From the NCBI GenBank assembly GCA_964349065.1, contig CAYGEY010000010.1, positions 1 to 30,468 on the forward strand: 30,468 bases of DNA, given 5' to 3'. Shown one piece after another: positions 23,688 to 30,468 of this stretch (positions within the stretch are counted from its first letter, which is position 1; every line of letters begins with the position of its first letter). Both the position numbers and the translations under genes were made by a program. The notes under the pieces are model-generated. The model made no database searches and was not told the DNA's origin. It saw only the letters and a program-made list of their open reading frames with translations. Source of the DNA: CAYGEY01 sp964349065 (GTDB taxonomy: Bacteria; Patescibacteriota; Gracilibacteria; 1-14-2-50-48-13).

Positions 23688-24644
23688 CTATTTGGTCAGT
23701 GAGAACTGTAGAAGATTACTCATCACAGTATTCCGTAAATAAAACCCTGCAGCTTTCTTATGCCCTCCGCCTCCAAAACGTTTTGCAATCTCGTTCAAAT
23801 CAACATCATCGGACATTGTGCGAAGCGAACCTTTCACGTTACCCTTTCCATCCTCGGTGAGAAGCACCACAACATTATTCGGGACCGTATTCATCATATC
23901 AACCACACCTTCGACATCTTCTTTGGTTGTGCCGGAGAGAAGAAAATCCGTTTCCTCAAGATAAGAAATTAAAATATCTCCGTCCAGGCGTTGCATACGT
24001 TCAAAAACTAGTCCCCACAGTCGCATTTTCCCGAGCTCATTGGAGCGAAAAAAAACTTCGCCGATCTTTGCAACTTCTGCACCGCATTCAACTAGTTTTG
24101 AGGCTACCTCGTATGTTTTCGGTTTGGTATTCGGGTGGATAAAACTTCCGCTATCCATGTAAATACTCATAAGCATGTATGTCGCCATGTCCTTGGTTAT
24201 TTGAACATTTTTAAATGCAAAAATTTCATGGAGAATCATGGAGCAAGAAGTTGCTTCGTAATTGAGCAAATTAAGTGTGCCATATTTACTGTTCGAGATA
24301 TGATGATCAAGGTTGATCCAAGATATACCGCGGGAGAATAAAACTTTTTCATTGTCAGTTCCAAGGAAGAGAGTCGGTACGGCAGTGTCAGACGTAACAA
24401 TGAGATCCACTTCATACGGGTCAAATGAAAACACAAATTCATTGATATGTGGCATCCACAAAAATTTCTCATCCAGTGGAACCGGCGAATATAAAATCGG
24501 ATTTTTTCCGAGTGATTTGAGATAGAGATACAGGGCAACGTTGGTACCGATCGTATCCCCGTCGATGTTCTTGGGAGCAAGAAGGAGAATGCGCGATGAT
24601 CGCTCTATAAGTGTATAAAATTGTTGTATATTTTCAGGTGACAT
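23688..24644 (-). CDS. DHH/DHHA1 phosphoesterase, NrnA-like
   Basis: The 318-aa protein belongs to the DHH family that includes NrnA, which degrades short RNA oligonucleotides and pAp. Motif I is NIDGDTIG (Asp28, Asp30), motif II SDTA (Asp86), motif III DHH (113-115) and motif IV Asp164 (IYMDSGSF). The DHHA1 substrate loop GGGGHKKAAG is near the C-terminus. In motif I the metal-binding His four residues before the first Asp is replaced by Pro24, so activity or metal use may differ. I start at ATG 24644, where similarity begins; upstream in-frame TTG 24686 and ATG 24665 lie in the leader hairpin. A promoter lies at 24693-24720. Confidence 0.86.
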   Translation of the reverse strand: MSPENIQQFYTLIERSSRILLLAPKNIDGDTIGTNVALYLYLKSLGKNPILYSPVPLDEKFLWMPHINEFVFSFDPYEVDLIVTSDTAVPTLFLGTDNEKVLFSRGISWINLDHHISNSKYGTLNLLNYEATSCSMILHEIFAFKNVQITKDMATYMLMSIYMDSGSFIHPNTKPKTYEVASKLVECGAEVAKIGEVFFRSNELGKMRLWGLVFERMQRLDGDILISYLEETDFLLSGTTKEDVEGVVDMMNTVPNNVVVLLTEDGKGNVKGSLRTMSDDVDLNEIAKRFGGGGHKKAAGFYLRNTVMSNLLQFSLTK

Positions 24645-24682
24645 TGTGTGCAAAATAATAAGCATGATCTTCGTGCGAAGAA

Positions 24683-24862
24683 TCAATGCTGTATCATAGT
24701 GGATTTTTTGGGAGAGTCAAGAGGTCGTTTTTCTAACGTCACCATAAGTCGTTCGTTTTTACTCAGCTCAATATAAACAACTTGAAGTTCTCCAGTCAAA
24801 AATTGCTTCTTTATTTTTGCAAAATTCTTCCGAAATTCAGTGGATTTTAGGGTTATTTCCAT
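24683..24862 (-). CDS. Phd/YefM-like antitoxin-type protein (59 aa)
   Basis: A 59-codon frame starts at ATG 24862 and ends with TGA at 24683. The sequence (MEITLKSTEFRKNFAKIKKQ…LQVVYIELSKNERLMVTLEKRP) follows the pattern of Phd/YefM antitoxins: a beta strand, 'S-x-E-F-R-K-N', a helix, then 'G-E-x-x-x-I-x-x-x-x-x-x-x-M-V-x-L'. No other frame is open in this gap. A promoter-like TTGACT (24910-24915) and CATACT (24888-24893) lie 16 nt apart upstream. No toxin gene follows; the next gene is the DHH phosphoesterase, 38 nt downstream. Assignment by motif pattern only, so moderate confidence. Confidence 0.5.
   Translation of the reverse strand: MEITLKSTEFRKNFAKIKKQFLTGELQVVYIELSKNERLMVTLEKRPLDSPKKSTMIQH
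24693..24720 (-). promoter_or_regulatory. Promoter and leader hairpin of the DHH gene
   Basis: On the minus strand TTGACT (24715-24720) and TATGAT (24693-24698) are 16 nt apart, inside the end of the 59-aa ORF. The predicted leader of about 40 nt starts with a hairpin, GATTCTTCG-CA-CGAAGATC (24667-24685). Confidence 0.5.
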
Positions 24863-24935
24863 AGAAGGTGTTAGGGGATCTATAATCAGTATGAGTATGT
24901 CTTGTTCTAAGTCAAAAATTAGATTTTTTAAAATT

Positions 24936-24963
24936 TTGACAAAATTTTTATTTGTAATAAATT
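24936..24963 (+). promoter_or_regulatory. Putative promoter of the 86-aa orphan
   Basis: A consensus TTGACA (24936-24941) is followed after 16 nt by TAAATT (24958-24963). The gap 24863-24994 otherwise holds only this and the divergent promoter of the 59-aa ORF. Confidence 0.4.
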
Positions 24964-24994
24964 AGAATAAAATAATTAAAGGAAAAGAAAATTC

Positions 24995-25255
24995 ATGAGC
25001 TCAAAACAAAATGCTGTCTTTCTTGTAAGAGACGCAACTAATTATGATTTTAGATTAAGATTTCATCCATCTGAACGTACTGATAAAGAAGTTTTAGATA
25101 TATTGAAATCTGAAACCCGGGAAAATTGTGTTTTCAATCGATTACATTTAAGTGATCGGCAGGCACAACTTTTAGAAGCAATTTACACACTTAATGGAGT
25201 AGAGTTTGACGATATTATCACTGAGATGATATATCGGGCTCGTGATATTCTATAA
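24995..25255 (+). CDS. Hypothetical protein (86 aa)
   Basis: No family recognised. It is a soluble, charged protein, predicted strand-rich in the first 25 residues (NAVFLVRDATNYDFRLRFHP) and helical after that (LSDRQAQLLEAIYTLNGVEFDDIITEMIYRARDIL). There is one Cys and no export signal. AAAGGA at 24978-24983 lies 11 nt before ATG, a weak ribosome site. It has its own promoter and is followed by a perfect hairpin. The compact helical C-terminus could be a small DNA-binding or regulatory fold, but nothing proves this. Confidence 0.65.
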   Translation: MSSKQNAVFLVRDATNYDFRLRFHPSERTDKEVLDILKSETRENCVFNRLHLSDRQAQLLEAIYTLNGVEFDDIITEMIYRARDIL

Positions 25256-25269
25256 AATCACTTCACCAC

Positions 25270-25300
25270 TAATAACCCCAAACCAAGTTTGGGGTTATTA
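25270..25300 (+). terminator. Bidirectional terminator hairpin
   Basis: TAATAACCCCAAAC (25270-25283) pairs perfectly with GTTTGGGGTTATTA (25287-25300) around a 3-nt loop. It lies between the convergent 86-aa gene and clpC. The flanking U tracts are short. Confidence 0.75.
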
Positions 25301-25315
25301 AACTTATAAAATACT

Positions 25316-28090
25316 TTAGCTAATAGCTACAGACTCGGCTTCAACACTCTCCACCACCATCCTCTTCGTATCCACCATCTCCATAAAATTCACCAACTTC
25401 GCTACTTTTTCTTTGATGTCCAATCTTCTCACCACCAACTCTTTTTTCTCTTCCTTTTCCAAAAGCTCCACAATCACACGATCATCTTCACCCAGCTTCC
25501 CTTCCAAAATCAAATCCGTAATCGGATCCTCAACCACTTCCTGTAACTTTCGTCTCACCGGCCGCGCACCGTACAGTGGATCAAACGACACCTTCGCCAA
25601 ATGCTCAACAGCTTCATTCGTCGCAAACAATGAAATCTTTCGCTCGAGAAGTCTATTCTGTAAATATGCTAATTCAAGTTTCACAATATCAAGAACCTGC
25701 TCATTTCCTAGCGCTCGGAATACCACAATATTATCCAATCTATTGAAAAGCTCAGGCTTAAATGATTTCTTCAAATCCTCCAATACCTCATTTTTAATTG
25801 TTTCAAACTCGGGATCAAGCACCTTTGGATCATGGATCACATCTTTTTTCGCATCACTTAAGTGTAGATTAAACCCGATCTTCTTCGCCTGCTTCGTAAA
25901 TCTTTCTGCTCCTAAGTTACTCGTCATAATCACAATCGTATTCTTAAAATTTATCTTTCGCCCCTTTCCGTCAGTGATCATACCATCCTCCAAAATCTGA
26001 AGCAGGATATTGAACACATCCGGGTGCGCTTTTTCGATCTCATCAAAAAGGACAATCGAATATGGCTTTTTGCGGACAGCTTCAGTCATCTGACCTCCGT
26101 CATCGTACCCAACATATCCGGCAGTCGTACCAAGAAGACGGGATACATTGTGTTTCTCCATCATCTCCGACATATCAAACTTGAGTAGAGCTTTTTCGTC
26201 GTTGTAAATCTCCTTTGCGAGGGCTTTTACCAACGCCGTTTTACCCACACCGGTAGGACCTAAAAATATAAATGATCCGATGGGCCGATTGGAATCTGAA
26301 ATCCCCACACGGCTTCTACGAATCGCTTTTGCGATTTTATGAATGGCATCATCTTGCCCGACAATTCGTTTTTTCAGAGTTTCTTCCAAATTATTCAACA
26401 TGGAGATTTCTGAACCTATAAGTTTCGCAACAGGTATTCCAGTCGCTTTAGAAAGCACTTCACCAACTTCTTCAGAACCGATCTCCGGCCGCCTCGCTCG
26501 TGGCAAATTTCTCTTTTCCTTCAAGCCTTTGATCTCATTTGCAATTTCAACTTCTTTATCGCGAAGCTTCCCTGCTTTTTCATAATCCTGACTTGCTACC
26601 GCATCTTCTTTTGACCTCACTGTTTTATCCAAATTTACTTTCAGTTTTTTGAGTTTATCTGCATCCTTGTCCCCGGACTCGATATCCTTCACAGCACAAG
26701 CCTCGTCCAAAAGATCAATCGCCTTGTCCGGTAAAAATCTATCTTGGACATACCGTTTGGAGAGCACTACAGAGGCTTTGAGAGCTTCGTCACTTATCCG
26801 TAAATTGTGAAAATCTTCAAACGACGTTCGAAGTCCCGCCATAATAAGTAGCGCATCTTCATCACTTGGTTCTTCTACTACCACAGGTTGGAATCTACGT
26901 TCAAATGCGTGGTCTTCCTCTACATGTTTTCGATATTCTTTGGTTGTGGTAGCTCCGATTACTTGAAGTTTGTTTCGACCTAGTAATGGTTTGATCATAT
27001 TTGATGCGTCCAAAGATCCTTCAGCCGAGCCGGCTCCGATCATGGTATGCATTTCATCCACGAACAATATAATTTCATTTTCTTTGGTTGAAGCTTCTTC
27101 AAGCACCTGTTTCAAACGTGCTTCAAATTCACCTCGGTATTTCGTACCGGCAACGAGTGCAGAGATATCCAAAGCGAGAACACGTTTCCCTGCGAGACTT
27201 GAAGGCACTTCACCCTTTACGATCTTTTGAGCAAACCCTTCAACTACAGCGGTTTTACCAACTCCCGGTTCACCTATGAGCACAGGATTATTTTTCGTTT
27301 TTCGGCTAAGAATTGCAATAAGTCGTGAAATCTCCTTTGCTCGACCGATCACCGGATCCATTTTCCCATCAGTAGCTTCCTGGGTGAGGTCAGTCGTAAA
27401 ATAATCAAGGGCAGGTGTCTTGGATTTCGGCTTCTTTTCATGACCATGACTTCCTCTCTCTTCTTTCATGGGTGGCTCAAATCCATCATTAGACATTCCG
27501 TTTTGCGGAGGCATAAATCCCTGTCCCTGAGGAGCCATCCCCGGCATCTGCGCCCCGGGAATAAAAAATCCGCCCAAATTATTCATCATCTGCGTAAACG
27601 GTTGCATGAACTGATTAATTGCCTGCTGATTGGGCACACTTTGATTAAATATTTCTTCCAATTTCTTTTTAATATCTTCAGAAGAAATTTTGATTTCCTC
27701 CAAAATAACCACAGCCGCAGTACCCTCTTGAGAAACCAAGGCGTAGAGCATATGCTCAGTCCCGACATGGGCATGATTAAATTTGTATGCACATGACACC
27801 GCATCACGAATGGTCTTTTTCGCGAATCCGGTTAGCTCAAGATTTGAATTATCGACTTCATTATGTTGACGTTTTGAATTGGATTCTTTCAAAATCGCCT
27901 TTATATTTTCCGCTTTAATATTGAAATGTTGAAGAACAACGCTTCCGAGGGACTCTTTTTGACTCAAAATCCCGAGGAGCAAATGCTCTGTCCCGATATA
28001 TCCAATGTGCTCAGTGCGCGCTTCCTGTTCAGCAAAAAGCAGTGCTTTCTTGGCATCCGGCGTGAACTTTTCAAAGTTGTTGTCAGACAT
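25316..28090 (-). CDS. clpC: AAA+ unfoldase ClpC
   Basis: The 924-aa protein is the ATPase partner of ClpP. It has two N-terminal Clp-N repeats (about 1-75 and 80-150), then an unusual Gly/Met/Gln/Pro-rich linker (about 155-225). D1 has GEPGVGKT and ILFVDEMHT. A middle coiled coil contains a UVR-like motif (SQDYEKAGKLRDKEVEI). D2 has GPTGVGKT and VLFDEIEKA. The segment AKKIGFNL carries the IGF tripeptide that docks to ClpP. A C-terminal extension of about 40 residues beyond D2 is charged, and the tail is Val/Glu-rich. A CIRCE operator overlaps the promoter, so it is expected to be controlled by HrcA as a heat-shock gene. Confidence 0.97.
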   Translation of the reverse strand: MSDNNFEKFTPDAKKALLFAEQEARTEHIGYIGTEHLLLGILSQKESLGSVVLQHFNIKAENIKAILKESNSKRQHNEVDNSNLELTGFAKKTIRDAVSCAYKFNHAHVGTEHMLYALVSQEGTAAVVILEEIKISSEDIKKKLEEIFNQSVPNQQAINQFMQPFTQMMNNLGGFFIPGAQMPGMAPQGQGFMPPQNGMSNDGFEPPMKEERGSHGHEKKPKSKTPALDYFTTDLTQEATDGKMDPVIGRAKEISRLIAILSRKTKNNPVLIGEPGVGKTAVVEGFAQKIVKGEVPSSLAGKRVLALDISALVAGTKYRGEFEARLKQVLEEASTKENEIILFVDEMHTMIGAGSAEGSLDASNMIKPLLGRNKLQVIGATTTKEYRKHVEEDHAFERRFQPVVVEEPSDEDALLIMAGLRTSFEDFHNLRISDEALKASVVLSKRYVQDRFLPDKAIDLLDEACAVKDIESGDKDADKLKKLKVNLDKTVRSKEDAVASQDYEKAGKLRDKEVEIANEIKGLKEKRNLPRARRPEIGSEEVGEVLSKATGIPVAKLIGSEISMLNNLEETLKKRIVGQDDAIHKIAKAIRRSRVGISDSNRPIGSFIFLGPTGVGKTALVKALAKEIYNDEKALLKFDMSEMMEKHNVSRLLGTTAGYVGYDDGGQMTEAVRKKPYSIVLFDEIEKAHPDVFNILLQILEDGMITDGKGRKINFKNTIVIMTSNLGAERFTKQAKKIGFNLHLSDAKKDVIHDPKVLDPEFETIKNEVLEDLKKSFKPELFNRLDNIVVFRALGNEQVLDIVKLELAYLQNRLLERKISLFATNEAVEHLAKVSFDPLYGARPVRRKLQEVVEDPITDLILEGKLGEDDRVIVELLEKEEKKELVVRRLDIKEKVAKLVNFMEMVDTKRMVVESVEAESVAIS

Positions 28091-28120
28091 AGGTTGTATA
28101 TGTAATGTGTAGAAAGTTTT

Positions 28121-28147
28121 TTAGCACTCTCTATTTTAAAGTGCTAA
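28121..28147 (-). promoter_or_regulatory. CIRCE operator of clpC (HrcA site)
   Basis: TTAGCACTC (28121-28129), 9 nt, then AAGTGCTAA (28139-28147). The CIRCE consensus is TTAGCACTC-N9-GAGTGCTAA, so this is a match with one changed base. It covers the -10 and start region of the clpC promoter, where HrcA binding represses transcription until heat shock. Confidence 0.92.
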
Positions 28148-28160
28148 GACGAAAAGTCAA
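28133..28160 (-). promoter_or_regulatory. clpC promoter
   Basis: On the minus strand TTGACT (28155-28160) and TAAAAT (28133-28138) are 16 nt apart, with the CIRCE element over the -10. The predicted leader is about 36 nt; no Shine-Dalgarno is seen. Confidence 0.65.
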
Positions 28161-28184
28161 GAAGTTACTTTTTATGTTTCTGTC

Positions 28185-28213
28185 TTAACTTATATTTGCA
28201 CAAAGTATATCAT
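28185..28213 (+). promoter_or_regulatory. Possible promoter of the priA-like gene
   Basis: TTAACT (28185-28190) and TATCAT (28208-28213) are 17 nt apart, giving a leader of about 28 nt. A TATATT at 28240-28245 is too close to the ATG to act as a -10 for it. Confidence 0.35.
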
Positions 28214-28248
28214 AGAGGTAGCACTTTCTGTTAGATTTATATATTGCC

Positions 28249-29277
28249 ATGGCATTAAAAACGTATGTAGTAGATTTAAAGGTAGAGATGAGGCGCAAGA
28301 TGAAAGGCGGGCTTTCCGATTTTTTAGTGCAGAAAATGAAAGAAACTTTGGAGAAAAATGAGCAGGTGTTGCTGTTTTTAAATAAACGCGGATATTCGTC
28401 ATCGATCATTTGCGGAGCGTGCGGGAATACGCCGACATGCAAACATTGCGAGATTTCGATGACGTATCATAAAACCGGGAAAGATTATTTACTTTGTCAT
28501 TATTGCGGATTGAAGCAGTTTATGACGGATAGTTGTTCCAGCTGCAAAACGCCGCATAGTTTTATGCATGTCGGGACCGGGACGCAGAAAATCGAAGAGG
28601 AGCTGTTTGCATTGTTTCCGGGTCGCAATATTAAGCGCGTTGATTTGGACAGTATGAATAAGAAAAAAGCGTATGATGAATTGCTCTCAGATATGAATGA
28701 AAAAAAAATCGATATTTTAATTGGGACGCAGATCATCGCCAAGGGGTTTGATTTCCCACATGTGACACTGGTGGGGATTGTGAATGCGGATGTTGGCCTA
28801 ACAATTCCGGATTTCCGTGCGCATGAGAGGACGTTTAGTTTGATCACTCAAGTGGTGGGAAGGGCCAGCAGAAAAGGGCAAGACGGGTGCGTGGTGGTGC
28901 AGACGATGCTCCCAAACCATCCGGCGATTTCATTTGCGCTGACCAATGATTATGACGGGTATTACGAGTACGAGATTGAGCTACGGAAGAAATTTCACTA
29001 TCCCCCATTTACGGAGATTGTGAAATGCACGTTTGCCCACAAAAGTGAGGAAAAGGCGGAGGAGATGGTGGCGAAGAAAGCGGATGAGCTTTCTGAAACT
29101 GCAAAGACTCTTGGGAATAGTTGTCATATCCTCACTGCCCCGTCGTATATTGCGAAACAGCAGGGAAAATATTTTTTTCATATTTTATTGATAGGGGAAA
29201 ATCCGCATGAGTTGATTGAGAAGACCAAGTTTGAGACAAGTTGGAAGATAGATGTCGATCCGATGGTGACGATATAG
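28249..29277 (+). CDS. PriA-like protein lacking the N-terminal half
   Basis: PriA restarts stalled replication forks and is normally about 700 aa or more. This 342-aa protein aligns only with the C-terminal half: the two zinc modules with Cys55, 58, 64, 67, 83, 86, 96 and 99, helicase lobe 2 with 'DILIGTQIIAKGFDFPHVTLVGIVNADVGL' and motif VI QVVGRASR, and the C-terminal domain (FHYPPFTEIVKCTF…). The DNA-binding domain and helicase lobe 1 with Walker A and DEEH are absent, so it cannot hydrolyse ATP alone. The frame is intact, with an in-frame TAG at 28219 just before the ATG. It may be a split PriA, a Zn-dependent adaptor, or a stable remnant. Confidence 0.85.
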   Translation: MALKTYVVDLKVEMRRKMKGGLSDFLVQKMKETLEKNEQVLLFLNKRGYSSSIICGACGNTPTCKHCEISMTYHKTGKDYLLCHYCGLKQFMTDSCSSCKTPHSFMHVGTGTQKIEEELFALFPGRNIKRVDLDSMNKKKAYDELLSDMNEKKIDILIGTQIIAKGFDFPHVTLVGIVNADVGLTIPDFRAHERTFSLITQVVGRASRKGQDGCVVVQTMLPNHPAISFALTNDYDGYYEYEIELRKKFHYPPFTEIVKCTFAHKSEEKAEEMVAKKADELSETAKTLGNSCHILTAPSYIAKQQGKYFFHILLIGENPHELIEKTKFETSWKIDVDPMVTI

Positions 29278-29320
29278 GTTGACTTTATGATTCATATCTT
29301 TAAAATGCTGAGTAATCCAG

Positions 29321-29367
29321 CTCAAGCTATATGCTTGAGGATGACCGTTCCGTGAGGGGCGGTTTTT
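29321..29367 (+). terminator. Double hairpin terminator after the priA-like gene
   Basis: A first hairpin CTCAAGC-TATAT-GCTTGAG (29321-29339) is followed by ACCGTTCC-GTGA-GGGGCGGT (29344-29363, two G-T pairs) and TTTT. This is a good intrinsic terminator on the + strand. Confidence 0.8.
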
Positions 29368-29372
29368 GGTTA

Positions 29373-30002
29373 TTACCAAAATCTCGGACGTATGTGCTTT
29401 CCGACATGTTCTGGAAATATAGATTTAGCTAATACTTTATCATTTATGTAAAAAAAATGATAATCAGCCAATTTTTTAAGTCGGATGGAAATTCTAGATT
29501 TTGCATCCTTTTGTCGTGGAGTAATAAGAATTATTTTTTTCCCTAACTCTCTTGTAATCAATAATGCCCTACTCAGATCACTATCGTTGGACACCAATAC
29601 TACACAATCAATGTCCTTCAAACAGCTATCTTTAACTATTTCAACAGCTATATTAACATCAGTTTCCTTTTCTTCACGAAGTGAGACATTTACACTATAA
29701 GGTGGCGGATTCGTATGTTTAGCATTAACTTTCCTTTCAACAATATATCCATAGATACATTCAAAATATGGAATCATATCTTGCAGTGCTAAAATATAAG
29801 TCTCTTGATCTTTACGTCTACTGATATTCTTACTGTCAGCTTTTACAGGCGAAGTGAAGTATTTAAGACTTATGATCTCGTTATTTACAAGCAGATTTTT
29901 TATCAACGCATCTATATTCAGCCACTTGTAAGGTGTACCTTTCAGTACTCCATAGTATAGATTGAATCCATCAACATAGACGATTGTCTTGTATTTCTTC
30001 AT
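29373..30002 (-). CDS. NYN-domain (LabA/DUF88-like) ribonuclease
   Basis: The 209-aa protein has the PIN-like NYN fold of predicted metal-dependent RNases. Acidic residues are Asp11 (YVDGFNLYYG), Asp115 (KETDVNIAVEIV), and Asp140 and Asp142 (SNDSDLSRAL). 'KGTPYKWLNID' after the first strand is typical of a bacterial subgroup. The start at ATG 30002 matches the family; the reading frame is open to an ATG at 30059, but the 19 extra residues look unrelated. No Shine-Dalgarno is seen. Roles proposed for the family include RNA processing and defence; nothing nearby decides between them. Confidence 0.88.
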   Translation of the reverse strand: MKKYKTIVYVDGFNLYYGVLKGTPYKWLNIDALIKNLLVNNEIISLKYFTSPVKADSKNISRRKDQETYILALQDMIPYFECIYGYIVERKVNAKHTNPPPYSVNVSLREEKETDVNIAVEIVKDSCLKDIDCVVLVSNDSDLSRALLITRELGKKIILITPRQKDAKSRISIRLKKLADYHFFYINDKVLAKSIFPEHVGKHIRPRFW

Positions 30003-30152
30003 TAAGTAATTTAGTAATCTCAGGAAAGTATGAGAGTAATTCTGGAGGAATAAAGTCAAAGGTGCTGTGATTGTTGGTAGGAAGTAACAACATAGGATTT
30101 TATTTATGAATTGAACTAGAGTTATACATTATTTCAGGTTCAAAATTTTTTA

Positions 30153-30181
30153 TTTACATGAATTTAAATATAGTATTTAAT
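30153..30181 (+). promoter_or_regulatory. Promoter of the 81-aa orphan
   Basis: TTTACA (30153-30158) and TTTAAT (30176-30181) each match the consensus at 5 of 6 positions with 17-nt spacing. The start is expected near 30189. Confidence 0.55.
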
Positions 30182-30208
30182 ATCATAAAAGTATAAGGAG
30201 ATTCAAGA

Positions 30209-30454
30209 ATGTCAGAAGTATTAGTAGATGTTGGGGAACTCTCAACAAAAATAGAACAGTCTTCAAATCGAAATAAATTGGAGGAAATTTATGTGGGTTT
30301 ATCCTACTCTCAAAGATATGATCCAGAGATCATAAAAATCTTTACTGAAAAGTATAACTCATTACCGCAATCCAAACCAACAAAGGAGGATAAGAAACGA
30401 GGATTCAAAATTATGGGTCAACTGGAAAGGACGATTGTTGAAAGTAGTTATTAA
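30209..30454 (+). CDS. Hypothetical protein (81 aa)
   Basis: No family recognised. It is a soluble, charged, helical protein without Cys (…LSTKIEQSSNRNKLEEIYVGLSYSQRYDPEIIKIFTEKYNSLPQ…) with a basic patch KPTKEDKKRG. AAGGAG at 30195-30200 lies 8 nt before ATG and a promoter is visible, so it is probably expressed. Complete, ending 14 nt before the window ends. Confidence 0.65.
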   Translation: MSEVLVDVGELSTKIEQSSNRNKLEEIYVGLSYSQRYDPEIIKIFTEKYNSLPQSKPTKEDKKRGFKIMGQLERTIVESSY

Positions 30455-30468
30455 ACCAATTACAGAAC

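Noticed and set aside
24995..25255. 86-aa protein as the toxin partner of the antitoxin-like frame
   Set aside because: The two genes are divergent, not co-directional, and the 86-aa protein shows no toxin motif.
25413..26000. 195-codon open frame opposite clpC
   Set aside because: Shadow of clpC on the opposite strand; Ser/Phe-rich composition is the mirror of Lys/Glu codons.
1..30468. Recoding of TGA (as in Gracilibacteria/Absconditabacteria)
   Set aside because: uvrA and the 59-aa frame end at TGA, and every long conserved gene is complete without in-frame TGA.

Overview
The window is a compact, AT-rich bacterial chromosome segment of about 30 kb with short intergenic gaps. It uses the standard code: uvrA ends in TGA and no long reading frame needs TGA read as an amino acid, which argues against Gracilibacteria and Absconditabacteria. 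Several traits suggest a Patescibacteria/CPR-type genome, possibly a Peregrinibacteria-like lineage: many orphan secreted proteins, tandem TrmB-like regulators, a MutY without a NUDIX domain, a PriA cut down to its C-terminal half, and mostly leaderless or SD-less housekeeping genes. This placement is inference from gene content; no marker gene for taxonomy is present.

Layout. 1-3.2 kb: uvrA and tRNA-His. 3.3-4.7 kb: small exported or orphan proteins and a double-SH3b protein, separated by strong hairpins. 4.8-5.4 kb: a DedA membrane protein, convergent with a two-gene orphan operon (875 and 274 aa) reaching 8.9 kb. 9.0-10.4 kb: rlmI, followed by a 123-bp hairpin and a possible structured RNA. 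10.6-13.4 kb: two tandem TrmB-type regulators, then an exported M23 peptidase. 13.4-16.0 kb: aminopeptidase N. 16.1-16.4 kb: an isolated cassette for a small exported peptide ending in CCGTGS. 16.4-18.3 kb: an operon of an orphan 424-aa protein, bolA and a monothiol glutaredoxin. 18.4 kb: a [2Fe-2S] ferredoxin. 18.8-23.1 kb: the operon nrdB-nrdA-mutY. 23.2-24.9 kb: a cysteine-bearing micro-ORF, a thioredoxin-like [2Fe-2S] protein, a DHH phosphoesterase and a Phd/YefM-like antitoxin. 25.3-28.1 kb: clpC under a CIRCE operator. 28.2-30.5 kb: truncated priA, a NYN-domain nuclease and an orphan.

Functional themes are DNA repair and dNTP supply (uvrA, mutY, nrdAB, priA-like), iron-sulphur handling (BolA-glutaredoxin, two ferredoxin-type proteins, MutY cluster), proteostasis (clpC, pepN) and the cell surface (M23, SH3b, DedA, exported orphans).

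The most unusual signals are as follows. Two intergenic hairpins, at 18.75 kb and 23.6 kb, share a 14-nt loop and show compensatory changes in every stem. The CCGTGS peptide cassette has a perfect 17-bp palindrome exactly between its -35 and -10. -10 boxes sit 6-9 nt before ATG in front of many conserved genes, while small orphan genes carry clear Shine-Dalgarno sites. No CRISPR array, rRNA, transposase or phage module was seen.
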